A DNA stretch of 24,530 nucleotides, taken from positions 1-24,530 of IMG/VR virus record IMGVR_UViG_3300029309_000332, one strand, 5' to 3'. This document shows positions 13,401-18,646 of the stretch, one piece after another (within the stretch, counting starts at the first letter, position 1; every line of letters begins with the position of its first letter). This DNA is from a virus. Made by a program: the position numbers and the translations under genes. The notes beneath the pieces were generated by a model. It did not search any database. It had not been told where the DNA came from and was given only the letters and a program-made list of their open reading frames with translations.

Positions 13401-13785
13401 AAACCGTCACGGTGGTGGTGTTCCTGACGTACATATAGTATGGGCAGGGCTTGTGTTTTGGTTAGAATTAAAAACAACAAAAAACAATACTGTCAGGCTG
13501 TCTCCAAATCAAATTGCTTGGAATACCGCGTATTCTCGTTCGGGCGGCTTGTCTTTCATCTTGGTTAAGCACCTCTCTTCGGGCGACCTATTTTTGTTTC
13601 GGGGTTCGGGATCCTTGGATGTCGGGCGTTCGGGACTGGCGGCAGAGGCCGTGTTCCAAGGTTCGGGGTACGATAACCTATGGGCAGCAATTCGGGAGTC
13701 GGGTTCGGGGTTCGGGACTTCGGGGTTCGGGGATCATCGAGCCCTGGACCAGGGGTCAGGGGCTGGGGCACAAGTGCAACAGTAA
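13324..13785 (+). CDS. PD-(D/E)XK nuclease, VRR-NUC/Holliday-junction-resolvase-like, 153 aa
   Basis: The catalytic core is G-G-G-V-P-D-V-H-I-V-W (Asp) followed by W-L-E-L-K (Glu and Lys), then L-S-P-N-Q-I-A-W-N, the typical VRR-NUC/phage-resolvase order. The N-terminal 'E-V-N-F-W-N-T-L-K' also fits. It probably cleaves branched or junction DNA in replication or before packaging. The ATG at 13324 has GAGGTC upstream and lies 77 bp inside the small terminase gene. The C-terminal 30 residues are Gly/Ser-rich (SGSGFGTSGFGDH) and are encoded by TTCGGG repeats, so they look acquired by repeat expansion and dispensable. Confidence 0.85.
   Translation: MPTPEVNFWNTLKRNLPKNCHTTRIENRHGGGVPDVHIVWAGLVFWLELKTTKNNTVRLSPNQIAWNTAYSRSGGLSFILVKHLSSGDLFLFRGSGSLDVGRSGLAAEAVFQGSGYDNLWAAIRESGSGFGTSGFGDHRALDQGSGAGAQVQQ
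13539..13732 (+). repeat. TTCGGG(G) short-repeat cluster, 11 copies
   Basis: Copies begin at 13539, 13578, 13598, 13605, 13629, 13662, 13691, 13704, 13711, 13719 and 13726, closing up towards the 3' end until nearly head-to-tail. They lie within the nuclease gene and code for its Gly/Ser/Phe-rich end. The pair GGTTCGGGGTTCGGG at 13702-13716 recurs identically at 14634-14648. The G-runs make 13694-13732 a G-quadruplex candidate. A further G-rich stretch (13752-13768) follows. Confidence 0.9.
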
Positions 13786-13814
13786 CGATAAGCTGTCCCT
13801 GGCTGATAGTAAAA

Positions 13815-13832
13815 GAGGCGCCGAAGCGCCCC
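13815..13832 (-). terminator. Rho-independent terminator of the moron gene
   Basis: On the minus strand GGGGCGC, TTCG, GCGCCTC (13832-13815) forms a 7-bp stem with one G-T pair and a stable UUCG-type tetraloop, followed by TTTTA. It begins 3 nt past the stop of the 240-aa gene. Confidence 0.85.
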
Positions 13833-13834
13833 TA

Positions 13835-14557
13835 TTAATGCATCACGATTGCGATTGATTTTGCCTTAGTCGCTGCGCCACTACATAGCTTGCAAGTGTC
13901 ACAAGTAGCACGTCGGCCTGCTTCCTTACTGGCAGGGCATAGGATCTCTGAACCCTTGATGACTTGATCAACGTTATCAATAACGCGGAATGTGCGCTTG
14001 CCATTGTCCCATGCTTTTAAGGCATCGGCTTTTGTATCGGCGCTAATCATATAAAGATTAGGGTCAACATCTAGAATGTCTGATTGATGACTATATGCGG
14101 TATGCCCTATAGCATCAGTCAAAAGACTGTCCCAAATATAACTAGGCACGGCCGCACCGTCACCGTAGGTTCCGATTCGTACCATGCGACCGGCGCCAAG
14201 TTTGGCAATTTCAGCGTGTCCGGTCGCGACCGGATACCCGCCTTTTTGTAAATGCTTCCAAACATGCAAAACGCCTTGGAACAATTTAACGTAACAAGTG
14301 CGACCCTTGGCATGCTTTCCGGTCGCGTTTATGTCAACGGGCGTGCCCCTATGTTTACAATTTCCACAAATTGAAAAATCCAAACCTAGCTTATTATTAA
14401 GCATTGGGTCGTTGCCGTTGTCACATAAGATATATGTTTGAACCATATTACCCGTTTTCGTATTGCTACTTTTTACGATAGCAACGACAACGATATTTTC
14501 GTTGGGGTCAATAAGTGACCGACCCCGATATATTATTGAGCTGTTAATTTTTTCCAT
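13835..14557 (-). CDS. Conserved Cys-rich phage/plasmid protein of unknown function, 240 aa (moron)
   Basis: The order S-S-N-T-K-T-G-x-M-V-Q-T-Y-I-L, then S-I-C-G-N-C-K-H-R-G, then G-R-T-C-Y-V, then R-I-G-T-Y-G-D-G-A-A-V-P, and finally I-L-C-P-A-S-K-E-A-G-R-R-x-T-C-D-T-C-x-L-C matches a family I recognise from phages and plasmids but whose activity is unknown. The Cys pairs suggest zinc or an iron-sulfur cluster. The ATG at 14557 follows GGAGGGTTTAACA. The gene runs against its rightward neighbours and has its own promoter (14586-14614) and terminator (13815-13832). TTCGGG repeats flank it on both sides. These are marks of a horizontally acquired moron, perhaps expressed outside the main lytic programme. 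Confidence 0.85.
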   Translation of the reverse strand: MEKINSSIIYRGRSLIDPNENIVVVAIVKSSNTKTGNMVQTYILCDNGNDPMLNNKLGLDFSICGNCKHRGTPVDINATGKHAKGRTCYVKLFQGVLHVWKHLQKGGYPVATGHAEIAKLGAGRMVRIGTYGDGAAVPSYIWDSLLTDAIGHTAYSHQSDILDVDPNLYMISADTKADALKAWDNGKRTFRVIDNVDQVIKGSEILCPASKEAGRRATCDTCKLCSGAATKAKSIAIVMH

Positions 14558-14585
14558 TGTTAAACCCTCCATGATTAACAAGTTA

Positions 14586-14614
14586 ATTGTACGCCAGGAA
14601 CAAGTTAAAAACAA
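14586..14614 (-). promoter_or_regulatory. Sigma-70-type promoter of the moron gene
   Basis: On the minus strand TTGTTT (14614-14609), a 17-bp spacer and TACAAT (14591-14586) match consensus 4/6 and 5/6. Transcription would start near 14579, about 22 nt before the ATG at 14557, with GGAGGG in the leader. No operator palindrome is visible, so it may be constitutive. Confidence 0.6.
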
Positions 14615-14623
14615 GCGCAATCA

Positions 14624-14648
14624 TTCGGGCAGCGGTTCGGGGTTCGGG
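14624..14648 (+). repeat. Second TTCGGG repeat cluster, 3 copies, flanking the moron
   Basis: Copies begin at 14624, 14636 and 14643. GGTTCGGGGTTCGGG (14634-14648) is identical and in the same orientation as 13702-13716, so the 13835-14557 gene with its promoter and terminator lies between 15-bp direct repeats about 930 bp apart. Confidence 0.88.
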
Positions 14649-14658
14649 CATAATAAAA

Positions 14659-14682
14659 ACGGGGAGCCTCGAGGCTCCCCGT
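14659..14682 (-). terminator. Rho-independent terminator, perfect palindromic stem
   Basis: ACGGGGAGCCTC (14659-14670) is the exact reverse complement of GAGGCTCCCCGT (14671-14682). On the minus strand it is followed by TTTTATTA. It ends the leftward unit 15253-14707, 24 nt past the last stop. Confidence 0.88.
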
Positions 14683-14706
14683 CCTACTAGTATGGAGGAC
14701 TAGTAT

Positions 14707-14811
14707 TTAATCCTCATCCTTAATGGCAATATATATTAGCGTCACTAATCCGATAGCGTAGAAGATGAGACAGCCTATCATAAATACGCTGTCCCATTGG
14801 ATATTATGCAT
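14707..14811 (-). CDS. 34-aa single-span membrane peptide
   Basis: The frame overlaps the upstream stop by 8 bp (ATGCATAA). It encodes MHNIQWDSV, then a hydrophobic helix F-M-I-G-C-L-I-F-Y-A-I-G-L-V-T-L-I-Y-I-A and a charged end K-D-E-D: one membrane span with a short polar tail. No good Shine-Dalgarno is present, so it would rely on coupling. Tiny membrane peptides in phages can be holin-like, antiholin or superinfection-related; nothing here decides between these. Confidence 0.5.
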   Translation of the reverse strand: MHNIQWDSVFMIGCLIFYAIGLVTLIYIAIKDED

Positions 14812-15034
14812 TACCATAAAGTTTGTCCGACTCTTCGTCATTCAGATCGAATCTACCGCATGGTGATTTTGTCCGATCTGTTATCATGATTCCGTCATGC
14901 TCAAACTCTTTGCGCTTTCGCGGGACATTCTCCAAGCCTAGGAGCTTTTGAGCCGCTAGTGGAATAGGCTTGATTGTCTCAATGAGACGCCGCTTTCCAT
15001 CCTTGCACACCTTAGTTAAATATCTGTATTTCAT
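14804..15034 (-). CDS. Small basic protein of unknown function, 76 aa
   Basis: It begins MKYRYLTKVCKDGKRRLIET, with many Lys/Arg and a conserved-looking centre (PLAAQKLLGLENVPRKRKEF), and ends acidic (LNDEESDKLYGNA). GAGGACAAA precedes the ATG. It sits between the 69-aa gene (9-nt gap) and the membrane peptide in the same short unit. No family recognised. Confidence 0.65.
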   Translation of the reverse strand: MKYRYLTKVCKDGKRRLIETIKPIPLAAQKLLGLENVPRKRKEFEHDGIMITDRTKSPCGRFDLNDEESDKLYGNA

Positions 15035-15043
15035 TTTGTCCTC

Positions 15044-15253
15044 TTATAGCATCTCTATCATATCTGCAAACAAGTCTTCGCACTCTGAATGTGTCCGATA
15101 TTTACTATCATTCACTTGTTGCTGAACCATTAGCATCATTTCGGCTGTTCTTATATTGGGTGTCGGGTCTGTCACCTTGTTACCATTTATATCTGCAACG
15201 TAATAGTCACAGGGTAAATTAGGCGTATTATATTGCTTTATTCGATATTCCAT
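15044..15253 (-). CDS. Small protein of unknown function, 69 aa
   Basis: I chose the ATG at 15253 (MEYRIKQYNTPNLPCDYYVA) because GGAGGACAAA stands just before it; the reading from 15328 covers the promoter leader. Strands at the N-terminus are followed by a helix with several Met (TAEMMLMVQQQVND) and an acidic end. First gene of the 15253-14707 unit. No family recognised. Confidence 0.68.
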   Translation of the reverse strand: MEYRIKQYNTPNLPCDYYVADINGNKVTDPTPNIRTAEMMLMVQQQVNDSKYRTHSECEDLFADMIEML

Positions 15254-15273
15254 TTTGTCCTCCATATAGACAG

Positions 15274-15315
15274 CTAAAAGGAGGGGTGCTGGTCGCGTGT
15301 CTGGTCGGCGGTCAT
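15274..15315 (-). promoter_or_regulatory. Candidate 13-codon leader peptide within a hairpin-forming 5' UTR
   Basis: ATG at 15315 preceded by GAGGGGTAGCA opens a 13-residue frame (MTADQTRDQHPSF, stop at 15274-15276) between the promoter and the 69-aa gene. Its Shine-Dalgarno GAGGGGT (15326-15320 on the minus strand) is complementary to ACCCCTC at the end of the leader (15287-15281). The RNA could therefore switch between an open and a closed site. Confidence 0.35.
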
Positions 15316-15333
15316 TGCTACCCCTCATGAATG

Positions 15334-15339
15334 ATTATA
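15334..15339 (-). promoter_or_regulatory. Candidate promoter (-10) of the 15253-14707 unit
   Basis: A perfect TATAAT lies on the minus strand within GTATATAATC, just after a T/G-rich tract that also serves as the tail of the upstream terminator. The -35 is poor (TTTGTT at 17 bp). Transcription would begin about 75 nt before the first gene. Confidence 0.5.
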
Positions 15340-15367
15340 TACAAAAACAAACAAAAAACAAACAAAA

Positions 15368-15387
15368 GAGGCGCCTAGCGGCGCCTC
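15368..15387 (-). terminator. Rho-independent terminator of the 15827-15375 unit
   Basis: GAGGCGCC (15368-15375) and GGCGCCTC (15380-15387) pair perfectly around TAGC. On the minus strand a long T-rich run follows (TTTTGTTTGTTTTTTG). The stem overlaps the stop codon region of the 61-aa gene. Confidence 0.88.
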
Positions 15388-15560
15388 ATAATATGTAACA
15401 AGATGGCGCAACCAAAAGCGGCGCCAGCATATATGATCATAGCTAATCGCATCAGTTGATCAGTGAAATTGTCGAGCGGATCAACCAGCCCGTACAATGC
15501 TTGTACGGTAGCTAGCAGGATTAATCCTGCTAGCACCATTGATAGTTTAACGATCCGCAT
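15375..15560 (-). CDS. Two-span small membrane protein, 61 aa
   Basis: Two hydrophobic helices are clear: residues 6-26 (LSMVLAGLILLATVQALYGL) and about 37-57 (LAMIIYAGAAFGCAILLHIM), with an acidic loop between (DPLDNFTDQ) and a basic R-R-R end. This fits class II holin topology, but location on the minus strand away from the likely lysis genes argues against assuming lysis. Superinfection exclusion is an alternative. The ATG directly follows the upstream TAA (TAA-ATG) with GGAATAAG before it. Confidence 0.72.
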   Translation of the reverse strand: MRIVKLSMVLAGLILLATVQALYGLVDPLDNFTDQLMRLAMIIYAGAAFGCAILLHIMRRR

Positions 15561-15827
15561 TTACTTATTCCACTTCAGCGGATAAAACGTATAGGCATTC
15601 ACTGTATAACCATTTCTGGTTTGTGGACTGTCCTTGTCCTCATATGCAATGCCATTGGCTAATGCATTGGCTTTCATATCAGACCGCAACTTTTTAGCGC
15701 GACCCTCAATCCTACCCAATGCCTTATAGGCGGCCTCATTGCATCTAGCACCAATGACCCCAATAAAATCCAGAATGATACTATTGATGTCGTTAGTGCG
15801 CTGAGTGTTTTTTAGTAATGCTTGCAT
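15561..15827 (-). CDS. Small helical protein of unknown function, 88 aa
   Basis: Start at 15827 after GGAGGACTAAACA. The protein is mostly helical and basic (ALGRIEGRAKKLRSDMKANA), with a C-terminal aromatic strand (YTVNAYTFYPLKW). First gene of a two-gene unit with the membrane protein. The perfect palindrome at 15846-15865 lies 19 nt upstream of the start and may control it. No family recognised. Confidence 0.7.
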   Translation of the reverse strand: MQALLKNTQRTNDINSIILDFIGVIGARCNEAAYKALGRIEGRAKKLRSDMKANALANGIAYEDKDSPQTRNGYTVNAYTFYPLKWNK

Positions 15828-15845
15828 TGTTTAGTCCTCCATTCA

Positions 15846-15865
15846 TTAAAGTCTATAGACTTTAA
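15846..15865. promoter_or_regulatory. Perfect 20-bp palindrome, candidate operator
   Basis: TTAAAGTCTATAGACTTTAA is identical to its reverse complement. It stands just upstream of the Shine-Dalgarno of the 88-aa gene, where a dimeric repressor could bind. No T tract follows on the minus strand, so it is not a terminator. Confidence 0.6.
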
Positions 15866-15919
15866 CACCACATGCTACAACATGCAACACATAACCCACA
15901 AGTAAAACACATTTAATAT

Positions 15920-15997
15920 GTCAAACGTTTGACGTATTTAGCACTTGACAGCCAGGGGTTACTTGACCGAATCGGGCGGGGATGTCAAATGTTTGAC
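15920..15997. promoter_or_regulatory. Pair of operator-like palindromes GTCAAA(C/T)GTTTGAC
   Basis: GTCAAACGTTTGAC (15920-15933) is a perfect 14-bp palindrome. GTCAAATGTTTGAC (15984-15997) is the same site with one change. Their centres are 64 bp apart, about six helical turns, so dimers on both would face the same side and could loop DNA. They lie in the 306-bp gene-free gap between divergent units. TTGACA hexamers at 15955 and 16010 have no good -10, so I cannot place the promoters. Confidence 0.65.
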
Positions 15998-16034
15998 CCC
16001 CCAGCCCCCTTGACAAAAAAACGGGTCGGCGCCA

Positions 16035-16049
16035 CCCACCCACCCGCCC
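16035..16049 (-). other. G-quadruplex motif on the minus strand
   Basis: The plus strand reads CCC-A-CCC-A-CCC-G-CCC (16035-16049), so the minus strand has four GGG runs with single-base loops, the arrangement known to form the most stable parallel quadruplexes. It lies about 85 bp before the first rightward late gene. On that unit's template strand it could impede RNA polymerase or mark a structural site. Confidence 0.7.
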
Positions 16050-16133
16050 TAGTTGGGTACATTTATTCCTGTGTTTTTCCATTCGACCAAGGTTCAGGTT
16101 GCAAGATCCACAATTAAATTGTAGGAATGGCCT

Positions 16134-16565
16134 ATGGAGTCCCAAGCGCCCGAAAAAAATTCGTATATAAATCCATTTGAGATGTTGGGTAGGATATTAC
16201 CTTTACTGGTAACGGCGCCCGTGTATCGAGACAAGAGCATCTCGGAACTTGGCACACGGATCATGGCTTCTGTGGCGAGTGGCAGAATACGATATTACTT
16301 TCGTGAGCGCAGCTTGGTTGGTTTTGTGACTTGGGCGTACTTCACATCTGAGGAGGCACGCACTTCGGAGTTTGACTGGAGTGAAGTATTGATGCGAAGT
16401 GAGGGAGAGGAGTTGTGGATAGTGGACATGGTGGGGCTTGATAGTGTACTCTACATTGGTAGAGACATTCGCCGTTACTTGAGTGAAACGACAAATCATA
16501 AAGTTGCGTATTGGCGCAGGAGCAAAAACGGGCGTAGGCTCGGTAAGGCTTGGAGACTTAGATGA
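16134..16565 (+). CDS. HlyC/RTX-toxin-activating lysine-acyltransferase-like protein, 143 aa
   Basis: The family transfers fatty acyl groups from acyl carrier protein to lysines of RTX toxins. This protein aligns by eye with HlyC as I remember it. The N-terminal N-P-F-E-M-L-G-R...A-P-V-Y-R-D parallels HlyC's P-L-E-I-L-G-H...S-P-L-H-R-N. Then come G-F-V-T-W-A-Y-F-T-S-E-E-A and L-W-I-V-D-M-V. D98 matches the catalytic Asp (HlyC D92), but the catalytic His (H23) is Tyr here (Y31). The length is slightly below the usual 160-170 aa. AGGA lies 8-10 nt before the ATG at 16134. It is the first gene of the rightward late block and overlaps the next by ATGA. Activity and target are unknown. Confidence 0.7.
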   Translation: MESQAPEKNSYINPFEMLGRILPLLVTAPVYRDKSISELGTRIMASVASGRIRYYFRERSLVGFVTWAYFTSEEARTSEFDWSEVLMRSEGEELWIVDMVGLDSVLYIGRDIRRYLSETTNHKVAYWRRSKNGRRLGKAWRLR

Positions 16566-18646
16566 AAGTTATCTTCCCAGAACTAAAAAAGAGTTGGAAC
16601 GATGCCTGTCCGGTGATTGCGATAGAACGTGATCCATGGGAAGAGCAATATTACTGCTTTGACAAAGGTCCTAGTGATGATGGCGGTGGCAGTGGAAGTG
16701 GCGCACCAGGTGATCCAAGACCAGACAGTGTGACTTCTGGTAATCAGCCAAAGGGGAAAGGTAAAACAAGTGACGAATCCGATAAGGGAAACACTTTTGG
16801 TGTAGATGGCAAGTCTATCACGGGTAGCATGGAGCAGGATGCGAAGCTCGGTTACACGGACGGTGTTGGCACTGGTAAGAAGGGTCCTAACTTTGATGCG
16901 TTGAACGCGGCGACAGCGGAATCTCTTGCGGCGGCGAAAAACACGGCTGGATTAGTTGATGATGATAACGATGCACAAGGCGCCGTTGCAAATTCTTTGG
17001 CAAATTACACATCTGGTGATGTTACTAAGGCCGGCAACTTCACGGATCAGGGGGCACAAAAGGCGCAGGCGAATATTCAGTCGGCCTTAGACGCACAAGC
17101 CGCACAAGTGCAGGGTGCTGCTGACAGGATTTTAGGAGCACCTGACTTTGTAACTTCAGTTCCGACTGCTGCCACCACATCACCTACCTTTACGGGTATG
17201 CCAAACCAAAGAGGCATCACTGCTCCAACAACGGGCATAGGACCACGACCCCGTGCAAATATAAGCAGGTCATCTGCGTTCATGCCAAATCAGCGTGCTA
17301 TACCTACAAATCCAATGGCATCTATTCTTCAGGATCAAATCAACAGAGGAATTGCAGCAAAGCAGGCGCAAACTGCCGAAAATCTTAGTAACATAACATC
17401 TGGCTTACAAAATCAGCCAACGATAACTCAAGATGCTCCGGCAATGTCTCCTTTTGCACCAGGTGTAACTCCTGAAACCTTACAAACGGCTCAAGATAGA
17501 TTAGCTGGTAGAGCAACACCTGTGGGCATCATGTCTACGCCGCAGGCAACGGCGGCGAATGTTGTTGGCACTGATAACATGAACCTTGTTAATGATCCAA
17601 AGTTCGGAGGTCCTGCCGCTTTGCCTACGTCACGCCCAGAGTTGCAAGGCCCACCTGAGTTTATTGAAACCAGCAGAACGGCTAATCCTCGTACATTTGA
17701 TCCATCAGCGCCAAATGTTGCCGTTGATGCCGTCAGTGGAATGCTTGATTACCCTGGCACATCGCGTGATCGAGAGGTCACGGATGCTTTAGTAGCCTCT
17801 GGAACAACCATGTCGCCTAGTCAATTTGCTGCAACTAGCACCACGGCTCCCGCAACTAGCACCACGGCTACCGACCCCTTGACTGAGCAAATACAAGCGG
17901 CCATCTCGGCTAGTTCTCCATCTGCTGAAAAACCAGTTGGTCAAGATCCTAGTTTTTTCAGTGATGCCTATCAAGATTTATTTGGGCAAAATGCTAGAGG
18001 CACGGCCTTGAACACGGTGCTACAGGCGGGACCTCTTAGCGGAGTGTTAGGCGAATTGTTGGGTTTACCATCACCACAAGAACAAGCCGCTATGACAGCA
18101 GGGCAAATGTTTAGTTTAGCTCGGCAAGACTTAACGCCAGAGCAAGAGGCTGGATTGATGTCTGGCAAAAATCCTATGTTTGATGCAGAAACTGGCACTT
18201 TCACAGATGTGCCAATCGGTAGCAAAGGCGGCACTATGTCTACAGGGTTTTTAGGTACTCCGGTTTATAGCGGACCTAATGACCCTGATTACACAGGTCT
18301 GTTTCAGAATCAAGTGACAGGTAATTTTGGAGGAACAGATGGAGGACCTGAAGATCCACCAAAAGCACCGAATGATCCGTGCCCACCAGGGTTTCAGATG
18401 ATAAACGGCACCTGTACACCAGTTAATCAACAAGAAGAGGAAGATGCTGGCACAGGCTTTCAGATTAATCCCGTAACCGGATTGCCTACTTTATTTGCTC
18501 CGTTCACGCAAGGTACGCCATTTGCTGGTACAAATCCGTTTGCATTGCAGCCATACACACCTAATCAGGCGGAATACATACAACAACAGCGTTCTGGTAT
18601 ACAGGCATTGTCTCCAACAGGGGCGGCACTTGGAAAACAGGTTTGA
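16562..18646 (+). CDS. Large low-complexity (probably virion-associated) protein, 694 aa
   Basis: A short ordered N-terminus (MKVIFPELKKSWNDACPVIA; residues 1-35) is followed by a Gly/Asp/Ser-rich linker and several hundred residues rich in Ala, Gln, Thr, Pro and Ser: mostly disordered. M-P-N-Q-R occurs twice and a 7-residue T-S-T-T-A repeat is tandem. Near the C-terminus D-P-C-P-P-G-F-Q-M-I-N-G-T-C-T-P is a disulfide-like motif I associate with marine phage structural proteins. There are no RTX nonapeptides, signal peptide or enzymatic motif. GGAGACTTAG precedes the ATG, which overlaps the acyltransferase-like gene (ATGA). Place and composition suggest a virion or ejected protein. Being coupled to that gene, it is a possible acylation substrate. 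Confidence 0.72.
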   Translation: MKVIFPELKKSWNDACPVIAIERDPWEEQYYCFDKGPSDDGGGSGSGAPGDPRPDSVTSGNQPKGKGKTSDESDKGNTFGVDGKSITGSMEQDAKLGYTDGVGTGKKGPNFDALNAATAESLAAAKNTAGLVDDDNDAQGAVANSLANYTSGDVTKAGNFTDQGAQKAQANIQSALDAQAAQVQGAADRILGAPDFVTSVPTAATTSPTFTGMPNQRGITAPTTGIGPRPRANISRSSAFMPNQRAIPTNPMASILQDQINRGIAAKQAQTAENLSNITSGLQNQPTITQDAPAMSPFAPGVTPETLQTAQDRLAGRATPVGIMSTPQATAANVVGTDNMNLVNDPKFGGPAALPTSRPELQGPPEFIETSRTANPRTFDPSAPNVAVDAVSGMLDYPGTSRDREVTDALVASGTTMSPSQFAATSTTAPATSTTATDPLTEQIQAAISASSPSAEKPVGQDPSFFSDAYQDLFGQNARGTALNTVLQAGPLSGVLGELLGLPSPQEQAAMTAGQMFSLARQDLTPEQEAGLMSGKNPMFDAETGTFTDVPIGSKGGTMSTGFLGTPVYSGPNDPDYTGLFQNQVTGNFGGTDGGPEDPPKAPNDPCPPGFQMINGTCTPVNQQEEEDAGTGFQINPVTGLPTLFAPFTQGTPFAGTNPFALQPYTPNQAEYIQQQRSGIQALSPTGAALGKQV
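17831..17869 (+). repeat. Tandem 21-bp repeat inside the 694-aa gene
   Basis: GCAACTAGCACCACGGCT occurs at 17831-17848 and 17852-17869, period 21 bp, coding A-T-S-T-T-A-P then A-T-S-T-T-A-T. The frame is kept, pointing to recent slippage duplication in a disordered region. Confidence 0.9.

Noticed and set aside
13220-13771. Minus-strand frames opposite terS and the nuclease, one Pro/Thr-rich
   Set aside because: Low-complexity antisense of the TTCGGG repeats; the plus strand has clear domain motifs.
15375-15560. Definite holin
   Set aside because: Topology fits, but it is on the accessory minus strand with no endolysin nearby; membrane protein is all the sequence supports.
18495-18629. 45-residue N-terminal extension of the large terminase
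   Set aside because: Lies wholly inside the 694-aa gene in another frame, with His/Arg-rich out-of-frame composition.
16562-18646. RTX toxin or haemolysin for the 694-aa protein
   Set aside because: No GGxGxDxUx nonapeptide repeats, no secretion signal; composition is that of a disordered phage protein. Only the neighbouring acyltransferase-like gene points to it.
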